The position numbers were made by a program, and so were the translations under genes. A DNA stretch of 64,000 bases, from contig NC_091869.1 of assembly GCF_019399895.1 (NCBI RefSeq), positions 1,054,001-1,118,000 of the forward strand. Reading direction: 5' to 3'. The notes under the pieces were generated by a model. That model searched no databases and was not told the DNA's origin. It saw only the letters and a program-made list of their open reading frames with translations. Below are positions 48,100 through 62,765 of this stretch, in pieces. How positions within the stretch are numbered: the stretch's first letter is position 1; each line of letters starts with the position of its first letter. The stretch comes from Cardiocondyla obscurior. Lineage: Eukaryota; Arthropoda; Insecta; Hymenoptera; Formicidae.

Positions 48100-51098
48100 C
48101 TCAAATTTGATGAAATATCGATAAGTTATCTCGCTCGGTCTCGAATACCATGGGCGACTATATTACCCCATATTTCGTCGAGAATATTCGCAGTCTATAT
48201 ATTATATTAATATTGGCAAGACGACACGGTGCGGGCACAAAATATTCCGGGATTAGCAAGTTCGTAAGATCGTTTACGCGTTTCTCCGTCTCCGAGAAAA
48301 TACCGAGGTATTTCTCATCGACACGAATGCCGATGCCCGCCGCTCAGCCCAGACACCGGGCAAAGTATCGTAAGCCCGTACCCTCGGCCTATCGCCGGCC
48401 GCATGTTCCTGAATTCGAAATATTCGTAGGATTCCATCGACTGGTCGGCTCGCTCTCCAGTTTCGGCGTCGCGTCTGTGTGGTAATCCTGTTTACAATAG
48501 CTGATTGCAATAAAATTTACATGCACCGGCGCTGAATTTACATGCGGCGGCAGTTAAATTCATGCGCGTCGCGCGCTGCACGCAATTTACATACGCCATA
48601 CGGGGGAGTCCCGAATTTTATGCCGCACGTAGCGTTCACACGTGCTTCATTTCCCGCCCCTTTTCTCTTCGCTCCCCAACCCCGTTCATCGCGAACAGAG
48701 TTCTCTAATGCTTTTTTTTTCGCACATATCCGAAAAAAAAGGTTTCGGTACGGGCGAACCAATTCGCGATATCGGGCGACGGCGAAAGAGGAACGCGTTC
48801 GTGTCTCGCGCGCGAACCGCGATACCCGCGATTTACCGTTCATTTATCTGCGCAAGAATCGCCGAGTGATAAATTTCAAGTATCGCGCTTAAACGAGCGC
48901 ACCGTTTTACCGCCGCTGTACGTTGGAGGGAAAAAAAAAACGGCTCATTACCCAGATTCGCGTAATTTTGAAACACGAAATTTATCAGCAACTCGGTCGA
49001 CTCGATTATATCTGACCCGATTATGGCTCGCGAGTTTAAACCGAGAGCACAAAAAAAAATATGCTAATAAATCGTATTTTCAGAAAAAAATTGAATGATT
49101 TGAATAAAGCTAAATACAGAGGTACACTATGCTCCAATTGTTTTAACAAAAGCATGCTTCTATTTAAAGTAATCGAAATTTTTCATTGATCGGTGAATTG
49201 TAATTCGGAATTTAAGATAAAATTTGTAGATTAAATAACATCGTTCCATTTAATTAATTTTTATACATGCTGGAAAGTAAAAAGTAGATGAAGACAATTT
49301 TTATGTTAACTGATCCTTCGTTTATTTTCAAATCACATTTCATTTGCGATAATTAAAATGATCGGAGAATCTTTCCGCCCACCCTCTCGCGAGGAAACCG
49401 CGTTAACTCGCGCGTCGTTCCACTCACGAGCGTCAATCCTCCTCGCGGTACGCCCGCTTCGCACCATTTCGCCAATATCGTCGGGATTTTATTATTTCAG
49501 CTATAAAGTTTATCGCCGAAAACATGCAGTAGCTTGTTGAAGCCGCGTATCCGCTATTCCCGCAACAGGCGTACGAATGCCCGAGCCGTACACGTCGGGG
49601 CATGCGTAATATTTATCGCTGAATTTTTATTGTACGCGATAAAGCGTCCAATTTCCGCACGCAATATCAAATACGATGCGATTTTTCTTTTTTTTTTTTT
49701 ATTTTCTTTCCAAGACCGGTTTCCGGTTAACCATGAATGATTAGCAACACAATAGTCGCTTCCGTTTCACTATGTGAATTGCGATTTTTGAACTTTATAT
49801 GCTCGACTTTTATAGGCTTACAAACGACATCTATAAGCTTTACAGCGATCGATAGATATAATCTCGAGAACATCACTCAATCAATTGAATTGTCACGAAT
49901 AGTGCTCTACAGCTCCACTTATTTATCTTGTATAACACAGAACTTACCGCGGCTGTAATATAAACTTCCCTCGAACAAAGTTCGTCTGTCCGATTTGTAA
50001 TCTTAAACATTGAAATTCTTAGCGATCATACAAAATGAATTTTCCTTGAAATACACTTTAGATTGTCTAAGAAAAAAGTTTTATAGCTTATATATTTCAA
50101 TAGTTTTTTTTTATCTCTCATTTTTAAATGTAAAGTTTATCAAAATTCTAACGCGGTACATCTACAAGAACTTCATGCGTTCGATAAGGAATTAGACATT
50201 AATGGGAAAGGCGGTAAAGGGTGACCTAGGCATCATCTAATAATAAAATCGTCCATCGTTTAACTACCACCGCGCATACGTGCATTGCGATGTCTCAATT
50301 CGAGCGTAAAGACACACGCTAAAAAATAGATGCGCTAACACGTTTAAGTCCGCGATGAATCAGGATAAATAGCACGTTTTGTAGAGTGATGTCTAAAGTC
50401 TTATTCTACTTTTTCAATTCTCGCGACTGTTTCTAATCACGGATGCTCGCACAGCCTTGTACTCCTTTGCGGCTATGAATGTACGCAATTAAGGCGCAGC
50501 TTAAGGTAGAAGCACGTAGAACTTTAGCTTCTTCCTACATTATTGAAAAGCAGAACTTCGCGTTCTAATTCTCCGAGCTTTATCGAATCAGCATTAAAAA
50601 TTTAAAGCGCGCAATATGGGGATTTACTGATCCATGAAAGGTCGAGATTGATACAAAAGACTGGAAGAATTACGTTTTAGATAAAGGAACCACGGTGATT
50701 AAATCTCAAACGACGTTTGTAAACTCGGTATCGCGTTTTCTCCACGATGTCACGTCTATCTAAAGTTTTTAAACGAGATTTAAAGCGCCATTAGGCAACA
50801 ACATATCGTGTTTCTGGATTAAAGAGCTCTTATGGGGAGCTGGAAACAGTGATATCAAAGGAGAGCCGGCAGACGCGAAATGTCACGTACACGTAGATCT
50901 TTGAAGGAAAAAAAAAAAAAAGAATAAAGATAAGTAAAAGTAGAAAGACCTGACAAAGCATGACGCATTATTCAACAGGGAAAAAAAACTTTAAAAATAA
51001 TACTAACATCGTGATGAGTTTGCAGACAAAAAAAAAGCAGTAGGACAAATAAAAATGGCAAAGAGTTTTTGTTCTCTCAAATAATGTTAGAACTATTC
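48100..51098. other. gene-free stretch
   Basis: CG-rich to 49000, then AT-rich with homopolymer runs near 48930, 49689 and 50909. On the minus strand a GTAAGTTCTG donor-like word near 49949 lacks a good acceptor. An AATAAA at 48508 may serve the 47876 candidate. Confidence 0.45.
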
Positions 51099-51358
51099 AA
51101 TATGTAGTTGATGTCTTATTAAAACTAATAAGTCTGATGCAGAAGTAATTTAATTAATATACTTAATGATTTCGTATCAATACTAATTACGAGAGGAAAA
51201 AAAACTCATATAAAAAAATACAATCGATAATATGTAGTTGATGTCTTATTAAAACTAATAAGTTTGATGCAGAAGCAATTTAATTAATATACTTAATGAT
51301 TTCGTATCAATATTAATCACGAGAGGAAAAAAACTCATTAAAAAAAAATACAATCGAT
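51099..51358. repeat. 130-bp tandem duplication, two units
   Basis: Unit 1 is 51099-51228 and unit 2 is 51229-51358. Both begin AATATGTAGTTGATGTC and end ACAATCGAT, with an exact 130-nt offset. Fewer than ten differences were counted by eye, including single-base indels in A runs. The unit is AT-rich, has no open frame of note and sits in AT-rich gene-free DNA. High identity indicates a recent duplication. Confidence 0.9.
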
Positions 51359-54300
51359 GGAACAATTAATAAAAAAAGAAAAATATATATATATATAAAT
51401 TATTAACAGAGATTATTTTTAGAATTTCCGAAATTTATAAAAGGTTTCATTGACGTACACATTTAATCTTGTAATTTGTCGTCGCTGTAATTTATATCTT
51501 CTTGTTCCGACATGTTTATTTGTTATGTAGATACATTGTATTCTCTATTATTACCTTATAACTGCCGACTCACTTCTATATATAGCGGTTGCGCTTTGCT
51601 TTTTGTTCTTAGAGGATTTATCCCAGAACATAATAAATTTCCTTCTCTTTCTCTCTCCTATCTTTCCCCTCCCCCTTTTTCTCTCTCTTATCTCTCTCGT
51701 TCTCTTTCCCTCTCTCTCTCTCGACGCGGTACCGTGCACAAACACAGCGACGCAACGCGATACAGGATGCGAATCCTATATTACAACCACCGGCAAGCTA
51801 TTACCTCTGGGTTCTTGTGCAACGTGCATGGAAACATAATGGGCGCATAGTGGTTGGCTGACTGTTACATTATTAAGTAGTTGAGTGCACGTTAGCTGCG
51901 AAGTGCTGTCAGCCTCCATTCAGATGCGGCCTGGGCGAAACCAGTAATTTGGCGTTAGCCGGAAGGACGAAAGTTTCCGGAAAGGGAAGGGGGAAGGGCG
52001 GGGGGAGGCACGAGGGAAAAAGTGAACGGGAGATCAGGGGCGCCCCCTTAATCGATTATTCTCTCGCGGCAACCGCGATAAACAATGTTGGAAAACTTTG
52101 CTAGGGTATTACCCCCCTCCCTCTCCTTCATCCTCCCATCAGGTAGAAACGTAGCCGCTTCCGCAGTCCAGAGAATTTTCGAGCGTTGTAGGAATAACGG
52201 CCAGGACGAAGGGAAGATGGCCAACGAAAGGATCTTTTTATTCTTCCACCGTCGCGGCGATCCGATTAAAAATAAATTCCGCAAATGCTTGCCACTCGTA
52301 AATGGCGGGCTACGGGAGGAGATAAGGGTTCTTAAGAACTGTTTTGTCTATCACGTTGCATTTAATGGAAACTTCCTGTCCCGAGACACGAGATAATATC
52401 CGCATTGTCTACCTATGAAGCACGGTTGTGCGGTTCTTGCGGCTCTCCCGCATTTCTATAGATATACTGCATAATTACGCCACCCTTCGGTTAAATTTCT
52501 TCGCCACACTAGTCCCGGGTATTTCTGATTATCATTAGCGTACATCTGCCAATTTTCCATCTTTCGAAGCTCCCGCGAGTATATCCGACTTATACGTATA
52601 TACATATCTAGACGGATATTGTATTTGCGCTCGTGATTACCGTCGCGATTTATAGAACGTCGTAAAAGCTACTCTCGCCTTAATGACACATTCGCGAGCG
52701 AGTCTGTCGATTTTCGAGAACCACCCTCTCTCCTACGCTTTCGCACTTCGTGAGGCGGAAGTTATAATATCGGAAGGCTTAATTCCACATCGGAGAACCT
52801 CGAGGATGACGCGGTTTCTCGCCCGTCGGTCGACTGTCTCTTCGGCGTGACGGCGCGGCGGCGACGGAGACGGCGGCGGGCGGGCGAGGCTCGTTATCGA
52901 TTTCGCGAGTGCCGCCGAGAGTGACTTAGCCCATTCGTTGCATACGAAAGACGATGACAGCGACGATGGTGGTGCAGCTTATCTCCTGCCGCTTGCAGCC
53001 CCGTAAGACGCGCTTACGCGTCATAGATTCCATTATATTTCTCCCGCTCGCGAGCGGCGACATTAGCGTATCTATCTTTGCGGCGCCTTTTATCGCGCTC
53101 GACGAGGCATCTCTATTGCGTGCACCGTGAAAACGCGCCAAGTAAGTCTTTTTACGCTCAATATCGTGTTACTTCGCCAGACAGGGACTCCGGTGCCGAC
53201 TACGAGGCATTGTATACCGACGCGCTATTATTAGATCAAACAAGTGATCATTTGTATGTATCAACTACTTTAATTGTCGTACTCGTTCAACGCGCTATCA
53301 CGTTCCAAAGCGTGGAAATTAAATTTCTTCAATACCTTTAAATGTAAAATATTCTCGCACATTTACCAAAAGTTTTTCATTTAAGACAGAAATGTCTTTT
53401 TAATGAAAGAAATAATTTAGCGGCAATATCTTGACGATATTTTAAAGTGAAAATGTGTGCACTTAAAAAAAAAAGGAAAAAAAATCTAATAGCATTATCT
53501 TCATCGAGATAACGCGATAATATTTCCCCTCGGATCGATATTCGACCAAAGACGGTTCTAATTGAACCTCGGAATCGGGATAAAAGATGAGAGGCGCCTC
53601 GGCTCGTGCTCGGGGTCTCCGGAGCTAACGGCCAGCTCTAATCTTCTCCACGGCGCCTCTCCTCGCAGGAAATTCTATTATATTCCTCGCCAAAGGAGCA
53701 GCGCGCACTTTAATGCACCTCCGTTGCATTTCGCGAAACCGAATACATCGCTGTCCCGTGTCCTGTCCCGTCCCGTCCTATCCTATTCTGTTCTCTTGCC
53801 CGTCGCATCCTTCCGCCTGCCGACCTTCGCCGGCGCGATATGTCGACGGCGGAAAGGTAAACCCGGGCGAAAAATACGCACAGAGGCCGGAGAAGCGGGT
53901 CCAGCGCTTGGCACTTCTACGCTCGCGGTCATGTTTTCGTAATTAATCGGGCGCGATGTTTAACTTTAGGCTTTTAGCGCGGTTTAATATTTCACACCGC
54001 GCATTCTCGCACAGCGTCCGAGTTTTCGCGCGAGGCGTTTCCCCGTGGCACAGAGAAATGCGCCGCAATTTTTACGCGCCCGCGCCCGCTGTCGGATAGA
54101 GAGATGAGAAACGTGGAACGCAACGTTATCTTTCAGCCGTTATTAATGCGACAATCGACGTAGAGGCATCGTCTGAACGTTGAGCTTTTGTCTCTCCGTC
54201 CCGCATGTGGGTAGCATTCATTAGGCGCCGTGTCGTAAATTTAGGTTTAAAACCACCGAAAATCTTTTTATACAGCTTCTTTATTAGGATTTACTGTAGT

Positions 54301-57217
54301 TGTTACGGGAGGTATTTATTTTATATATCGCGCGACACGAAAGATTGCCAGGAAAGTAATAAATATTATAAATCACGTCACTTGCAACTTTTTACGACGG
54401 AATTTTTAAAAAGAAAAAAAATATTTTACGAGATCAGGCGCTATCTCTTTTAATGTTCCATGTTTTTCTGATTATCGAGATTTTCATATTAGTTTTCAGA
54501 CTCGATCCGAGATAGAGAAGTTGCCTGTTTCCACGTTATATACTGCACGTATAGTATGGAACTTGGTAACTCGCGAGACAAGATAAATTTTGAATAATGC
54601 ATCCTAAGATTACCGCCAAGCGCACGCTCGAAAAATTCACGAGACCGGACGAGCTTCTCGTCGAGAGGACGAATTATATCACGGCGTGGCAGGGTCGGCG
54701 GCGGACGTTATTCAACACTCGAGTGGGCAGTCTCGTTGCATCAATTACGAATATCCATTAGCCTAATTAAGTCTCGCGACACGCGCGCGAAATTGCATTG
54801 CTCGATGCCCGTTTCGCCGAGGCAAACAAAACGAGAAAAGAAATATTAACAAATAAATTAATAATAATAATATTAATAATAATAAAAGCACGCGCCGGAG
54901 TCGGTGCAAGAAAAAAAAAAAAAAAAGAATGCGAGCAAATTACAAAATCAAATCAGTTGAAACAAAAAGCGAAACTGCAAACAAGCTCGAGGAGAAGTGC
55001 AAACGACGTGAAATGCTGGTGAGAGGTCGGATTGAGACGTAGATACCGGGGTGGCGAAATATACTTTGCCAAAAGTTTCGACAAAAGCGAGATACAAGCC
55101 TCCTCCGCGCCGCCTTATGGGAAATTACACGATGAGCTCGTTGGATTACCGTAACCTTCTCGAGTAACTCATCCGCCCCCTTTTCCTCTCGTTGATCCCC
55201 TTTTCCGCTTTGTCGAGTCATTCTCGACTCCCATCTCTCATTCAAGGAAAAGTTGAAGATCTCCCTTTAATGCCCGCCGCGATTTTTCCCTTCAGCATAT
55301 TTAAAAAGTATCAACGTGTCATCGTGACGAGACGATGATAAATTCGGGGGTCAACACGTAAGAGCGATGATTCTTTCGAGATAACCGAATCTTTGCTAAG
55401 CTTAAATCGATTAATCCATCCAGCGTACGTTGTTAGACGTCTGCATACTTTTCCTCAAACTTTCTTTTTTTTTCGGTAACTCAAATCAATTTCCATACTA
55501 ATTTCCAATATCGAATTGTTTTAGAAAGCAGAAAAAATTTAAATTTTGTTAGAAAAAAATTCTTTTTCATAAAAATAAATAAAAATTTTTAACACTGAAG
55601 ACACACAGTTACCTTAACTAAGTCATAAAGTAGGAAATATCGATGTTTCAAGAAACGTGCGGTTCGCGTTGTTCTCCTCGAGAGTTCAACTTCGCTTCTG
55701 ATATTCGTAGTTCTGAAACATATACATATCTGAGATATGTATCTTTGAATCACAGTCGTCAGGACGTGCATTGGGGCGCGACTGGAAGCATATGCATAAT
55801 GCATAATAATACATATGCGAGAAGCTCAGCTTGGGAAATTCGGTAGAACTGCAATAGAGAGAAAGAGAGAGAGAAATTTTAAATTGGATCCGGAGCATAC
55901 TAATGAATCTCGCAAATTATCGCCTCTTACGGGTGTGACCCGACGCGCGTTAGCAATTCTCGTTTTACTGAAATAGTTAACTAAGCAATAATTATGCGAT
56001 TTAATCGTACTATTTCTCATAACGTCGTCAAGTAAACCGCATGTTTTTTTTTTTTTTGCGCTTTAGAAAAAAATACTTCACACATTTAAAAATAATAATA
56101 ATAATTAATAAAAGAATAATAAAATAAATATTAAAGATAATAAAAATTATACCGAGATTTATTCTCAAGAAGGATGAGATATTTGACATGAAATCAGAAT
56201 TTCAATCATTGTTCCTTGGCAACAAGTCCCTCATTTTTTTTTCTCACGCTCGGTCGATTAATATTCGAATCCCCGTATTAGAAAAGCCGGGGAAAGTTTT
56301 CGCGAGAGAGTGACACGTCTCAGGGAGACGGCGAATTAATTAGTCGGAGGGGCAAACTGATGAAGCCATTAATTACGCCGAAGGCTCGAGCAATTCCCTC
56401 GTCTTGCGGATCACCTTGTAAGCGGTGGCCGGTCGAACCCAAAATCTCGAACGATAAAATAAGCGAGTGCCTCGGCTAGGCTGAGAGGAGGAACGCTACG
56501 GGATGAAACTTGAACGAAACCAGACAATAGTACTCCATTAAGAGCGCTTTCATCTTCCGAACGAAATCGGTCGAGTAGCTTGACGATTCTCGATACTTAA
56601 CCCCAGCCATTCCTACATTCTCGCTTTCTGCCACGACAGAGCGAGTTTATAGGTCGGTGTTGTGCACGCTGGCGGTGCGATTTAAACCTCGGCTCCGATT
56701 TTAAGCCCACTTCTTTATCCAGCGAAAAGGAACACACCGCGGAAGGTAATCACGGAGAGAGGTTTTCGAACGCATTGGACAACGAGACCGTTCCAGACGA
56801 AGTGCTTGATGAATGCAGGACATTTTGTCTTTCTCTAACAAAAAAAAAGTAATAATTTCTCGTGTACGAAAGGCACGAATAGTTTCCAAATTATGTTTCA
56901 TAAGAAAATTAAAAAAAAAAAAAAAATGAATATAATAGACTCTCTCTCATCTTGCACGCCGTTATCTAATTAATAAAAACAAACGCTTGGGTAATCAATT
57001 TCCTTTGTCCACACGTTTGTGGACTCTAGCTTCGAGTCATCGCTCGCATCGCTGATCGATACAAAAGAAAAAAAAAAAATACGGTTAAGCTTAATCTTAT
57101 ACATAATTATCCTACATAACATACTATATATTATTAATAGAATGCACTTCATATTTTACAATTACGCGGATTGGATTAATCAGTATATTAGTTATGCGAA
57201 ATAAATGTCAAACTCAC
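51359..57217. other. gene-free stretch
   Basis: CT-rich tract at 51643-51722, CG-rich islets at 52700-53000 and 53570-54100, the pentanucleotide array, and A runs near 54911 and 56911. A donor-like CTG/GTGAGAGG near 55018 follows a charged open frame but lacks an acceptor with a pyrimidine tract. Confidence 0.45.
53751..53796. repeat. degenerate pentanucleotide (TCCCG/TCCTG) tandem array
   Basis: Nine consecutive five-base units (CTGTC, CCGTG, TCCTG, TCCCG, TCCCG, TCCTA, TCCTA, TTCTG, TTCTC) keep register over 45 nt while drifting in sequence, as expected of an aging microsatellite. Confidence 0.7.
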
Positions 57218-57284
57218 CGAACGCGACGAGATCCGTATTAATCTCAAAAATGGTAGTCAGAAATGTTGAAATTATCATAGACGA
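57218..57284 (-). other. candidate 67-nt minus-strand exon
   Basis: On the minus strand, acceptor ACGCTCAG precedes 67 nt that end before a strong donor GTGAGTTTG. Only one frame is stop-free, reading SSMIISTFLTTIFEINTDLV. The upstream tract is only moderately pyrimidine-rich and no partner exon was found on this strand. The peptide is hydrophobic enough to suggest a membrane or signal segment, but that is a guess. Confidence 0.15.
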
Positions 57285-60200
57285 CTGAGCGTAATGCATT
57301 AAAATGTAAAATTACAGATTCGTGCTTTCAGGCGACAAAATGAAATGTTCCCGACGTAACAATGACAGACGTACATTACATATTAAACTTATGACAATAC
57401 ATATTACATGCGACGTTTATATTTTTACGTTACGTTCGTTGAAAAGTTGATTTGTACATAAAAGACAGAATACATCCTCTGCCCATAATTAATGGTTATT
57501 TACACACGTAGCTATCAATTCGTCAATTACTATGAATTTGTTATAATGGCCTCCATTAACGGTACGTCATAATTATAACCGGTAATGGAATAATCGAGTG
57601 TTTATCTAATACCAAACTGAGAATAATGGCCCGTCTACGGTTGCGTAAATACGCAATCATAGATTATAGTCGTAGACTTATTCAAGCGTACATTTGCACG
57701 TGAAAGCGCGCTATTGTTCCTCGTACGTGTGTGTGTGTGTGAATGCGGGTGTGTAAGCGCGCGCGTGAGCCAAGTACCGGACAGGAAACGGACGTGCTCT
57801 AAACCGTAAGGGAAAGCGAGCGCCATTCGTTACGATTTGCGCGAATATAATTCTGGCTGTCACGTGGCATAACCGAGGTACGATTATTCACAGCTTAAAA
57901 AAGGCAGGTAAAGTCGGTAGTAAAATGCGAGCTTCACGAACTGGTCCGGCTCGACCTGATCCGGTCACGACGAGCGTCCACCGCTGGCTCGGTACGCGGG
58001 ATGATCCTCTGGTTCCGGTATGTCCGGCGATTCTCGATGCCTTTCCTATCCTCCGACGCGACCATACCTCAGTCCTCGTTACAGAATCACGGCGAACAAA
58101 TAGCGCGAGTAAGAAAGACGGGAGCAGGCGAATAGAGAAACGGAGAAGAAAGAAATTGCAGAAAGAGAAGGGTGGAAAGGAAAGGCGCGGGAACGCCACG
58201 TAGGTACTTCCAATTCGATCTCTGGTCTAAGCCTTTAATGCCTGCTTATTCGCTCGCCTGGAAGAGGATCCCGAAGAGGTATCTAAACTTTCCGAACGCT
58301 CCGCGGAAGAGAGCTAAACGCCGAACGATTTTGCCGCTGCCACTCGGGGAATACTTCTTTCCTCCGCTGACTAAGTCGCGGCAATGGCTGTCGATAGCCG
58401 AGCGAATTACGTCATGATGGGAAAATACGACGTCGATATATGAGCTGTTTATTTCGAAAACAAAAAAAAAAAAGGGTGGAGTCGCGTAAACTCGATCTTA
58501 ATAAAAAGAAAAAAAAAAGTTAATGACTGACGTAAAAGAATCACGGTTAATATCGTTTGATGTCCAAACGGATTCAAAGTTAATGTATCGCGATAAATAT
58601 GTGTACGTATCTTAAATTGCAGCCGAGTTTTATTTAATCCGTTTGTATCTATGTATAAATGGGTCACACTTCAAACATCAATGAAACGTACAGTGATATC
58701 GACATTCGACGTTCAACATTCACGCGCTGTCCATGAATGCATTTATGTTCGCCGTGCAAATAGGATGAAACCATTTCGTTTCGATATTTGACTTGCGCTA
58801 CTTTTAAATAAGCCACATACGTGGAATATTTATATTAAACTTTCTCAACAACATTCGCACCCCTATGAATATAAATTTGAAACGTTACGTCAAAGTGTGA
58901 GGCTTCTTTTTCTCTTACTTAAAAATTACAAAATAAAGATACGGGCGCACCTTAGGTTAATCGCGTAGAAAAACCGCCATATACTACGTAGCGCTCGAAA
59001 TCTCATTTGGGAAATTTACAATCCTTGGAGCAGTCGGAAATAATTCTCGAGCGAGGGGGGTATCTCTATCAGCGATGGTAAAATTGCGCGGAGTCCCCCT
59101 CCGGTAGAGGAAATAAACGGAGGAACGAGAGAAGGATAGGAAAGGAGAAACAAATCTAAAGAGATCGCGAGGCATTACAACGTGTATTCAGACATCGACT
59201 CGACTTTCCGGCAAGGAAGAAAAAAGATGCGGGCCGGAAAAAAAAAAAAAAAGGGGAGGCAAAGCAAGCGCGCTCGCTCTATATATCCCCCCTGGATATC
59301 GGCGATTGTGTTTTTTGTCAAGGATCGAAAGTGCCTCGTCTACCCGCACCGGCGCGCTTTGACGTTTAACCGGACGCTTATCGATTGCGGAATTTATTTC
59401 TTTTCGTATCTCCAGTCTCGGCCACCATTGTCCGTCCTCTCGCGCTCGCTCGGGCCCCTCTTCCTCCGCCTTCTCCCTCGACCTCTGTCGCTTCTCTCCG
59501 CCGTCCCTTCTGCATCCCCCAATGCCGCCCTCTTTATCCCGAATCATCCAGCCAGGCGGAACCGGTCTCTCATTCCTATTTTGTTTCCGTTCCCCGACGG
59601 CTGTACAGATAGGTGAGATTAAGCTCCGCGATGGCGCGCGGCTGCGGTTATCAGGAGATTGCATTTTAGCATAATGGTTACGAGAGGCCGCATTGCAGCT
59701 CTGTTTTGAGGGACGTGCCGTGATGTCGTTGCGCCATGATGGGTGTCGGGGCATTTATCACGGACTAGGTATTTTTGCCTTCTCCCTCTTCCTGTCGTTC
59801 TCCCTCGCGCACGTCGATCTATGCCTATACCAGCACGTGAGAACTCACATAATATGAAATTCCTTCACCGTCGAATGAAAAAGAAGCTGCGTATTAACAA
59901 ACGATGCGCAATTTATTTTTGTTTAACAAGTTATTTCCGCCCTCTCCCGCGCCTTCCCTCCTCCTCATATTTCGCAATTTCTGCGATGAAAATTAGTAGG
60001 ACAATTCGATCGATTGGCTAATTGCAAATAAAATGTGTAGGCAGGTATAACGTTAATTATATTCATTGCTCGTTATAATTATCGAACGTATAAATTGGAT
60101 TAGCCAAAGGTAATACTTGGCCGACTTGATTGGCCCCGTGTTTGATCCCGGCGCGGCTCACCAATATTATTAAGGTGAGCGCCGATTTTGGTAAGCGCGT

Positions 60201-62765
60201 GTTTACACGACACATCAATCGACGACGCTGAACAGACTTGCAGGTCGATGATGTTCGTTCAATTAAACATTTCAAGCTAATTCCAGCCTATGCGATGCAT
60301 ATGCATGCGCGTGCATACGCTTCATGATGTATCTAGCTATATGCTAATCGTGCGTGCTTCCGGGTTTACTCGTTTGCACAACCAGAAAGAACGCGAACGT
60401 GCTTGTGCTAGACGCGCTACGATTAAAGACGATGGCGCGATATCGGATACGGCGTTATCGACGCAACCGGCTGGGAGAAATATTTTTTTTCTTCTTCTTT
60501 TTTTAATTTTTATTGATTTTTCCCGATATCTGTCAGAAGGTATCAATTTCTTTCGACGTGTAGGTATAATATACAGCCGCAAAGCGATACACGGAAAAAT
60601 GGTTGATATTAATTCGCGAGATCGTTGTATTTTGTCGGCCTGTTTGATTATGCAAGCCGATGCGCTGCACGCATTTACGCTATTCAATATATATTGTACA
60701 TCAAAGCACTCGTATTGACACATTTGTCAAAATTAATCAATTATCTCGATTAAGATTAAGCATATTAAACATATACGCATTACGAATTAACTAGTATACC
60801 AGCTGTATAAGTAATAATGGGCAAAAATTATTCTGGCAAAATATACGTCGAGTTATACACTTATCTTTTCCTTCTTTTTTTTTTTTTTTTTTCGATGGAT
60901 GTTTATACATATATATTATATATACACACGTATACATATATCATGGTTTAGCAATGCATTGATTATCCGCCAAAACCGATAACGCTCTGCAAACTGTCAA
61001 TACCTGAGGTACTATTCATAGTCTGTTATTATTCGACGATTAATCAACAGTTATACAATTCTACGTACATCCATCAATCTGCTGCTTATACCTTACAATA
61101 ATTCATAATAATCTTCAAATAATCTCGAACTCAGGAAGCGCCGATACATAAATACCGATTATCTCGTTTACTGAAAAATTGATGAACGAAAGATTCAATC
61201 GTATCGGGACTATAACGCGACAGGATAACTTCTAAATATAACAATTTATGGAACGGCGATTAACGGAGCACCGAGCGGAAACTGAGCGATAATTAATTAT
61301 AATTTCAAACGCGAAGACTGGAAATAAATACATAATAATCCTGCACGGATACTGTTTGATATTCTTAACTGTTAATTTTTTTTTGCAAAACAAAACGCGA
61401 TATCTCGATCATTTATTAAATTTGTGCAATATCGAATTATATTAATTCAAGTGTATTAATAAGTAATGTTTTTTTCTTTTTACAAATAATCGAAATAATT
61501 AAAATAATATAATTTTGTTATTAATAGTATTAAATTTATTAAAATGCTTACATAATCCTGCTTATATGAGTAAAAAGAAAAAAAAAAGAAAATCTCTAAT
61601 ATATATAATTTATTATATTTTATATATTATCGTACTTTTCATTAATTAATTATGCTCATTACATCTATCACGAAATTTAAGATTATTTATAATAGTTTGA
61701 TACATATCGAGTATTATTATTCCATCCTTTGCTTCTATCGCAATATATAATTATTTATCTATTCTATCAACGGTGATATTATTTGGCAAATTATCAATCG
61801 ATCACGTAGTAATGTTATCTGCAATATCACTGCAGTAAATATCTTGCAAGTGCATAAATAAATAAATCGTAGTTATTTCCGTACAAATTTCTGCATTCTA
61901 CTATTGATTTTATTCTTTATCATTTTTATATTTTTGTTTCTGCGTGCTTCACATTTAATGCCCGTTGACTTAAAATAATAACTTCGATCATTTATAATCG
62001 TCGGTTAAATAATTCACACTCTAATCTCTTAGTTCGATCATAGTATTCGATAACGGTTCGGTCGTTCGTAGAGAACGTCTTAGCTTAGAGTATATGTATA
62101 ATACACCTTCCTAAGTTACTTCCACGTGATAGAATATGCAATAGCAATAACCACTTCGTACTTAGCCGATTAAGAGGCAAAGGAAGTGGCTCTGTGACGT
62201 CCATCGGATACCCATAAAAGTTTTCGGCTCTTCGTCTCTTACATCTCGCCCACTAGGGAAGATGGTGCAACGCGGTCGCACATAATGCGATCGGCCGTGG
62301 AAATAATGACCGTAACCCCCGGACGAGCGCGACGCGTGCACACCCGGGCGCAGCCGGCACCGAATAAATAATTCAGAGTCTACTTCGGCGCGCAGACGGC
62401 GGTACGAAAAACTTTTAAATGACTTCTGACGAAAATAGCGGTTCGTAGTCGGCAGTATAAGCCGGAACACGTAGTCTGTCGGAGAGCCGAGGATGCCGGA
62501 CCGGGGGCGAGAGGCGGCAGAAAAGCGGCTGCAGACGGCGGCGAGGGGGTGGTATAGCGACGGCAGGAGGGAGGGAGGGAAACACTCAGCAGCTTGTAAA
62601 TTTGATTTAGTCGAGCTCTCTGTAGCGTACATCGTATCCTGCGAAGTTACGGTTGCGTGGCTCTCGGCTGGTTATAACGAATTCGGGATCGGCGAACGAG
62701 GGACGCCGGGTGGCTTGGGGGACGAGGAATGGAAAGGGGATGATGGCGGCGGGGGCGGCGGTGCA
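57285..62765. other. gene-free stretch
   Basis: A GT microsatellite, CG-rich islets near 57930-58420 and 59180-59640, and a long AT-rich segment from about 60720 to 62100 with many TAAT words. CG-rich DNA from 62200 has a 156-codon minus-strand open frame (62162-62632) with no recognisable domain. Confidence 0.45.
57727..57755. repeat. GT microsatellite with degenerate tail
   Basis: A run of eight GT units is followed by GAATGCGGGTGTGT and a GCGCGCGTG tract. Confidence 0.8.

Noticed and set aside
59182..59754. Overlapping open frames of 144 and 188 codons on opposite strands
   Set aside because: Low-complexity Ser/Pro/Arg/Leu-rich reading of CT-rich DNA with a poly-A run inside. A donor-like GTGAGATT at 59612 has no matching acceptor.
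62162..62632. 156-codon minus-strand open frame
   Set aside because: No recognisable domain, no splice sites at its ends, and CG-rich composition explains the lack of stops.
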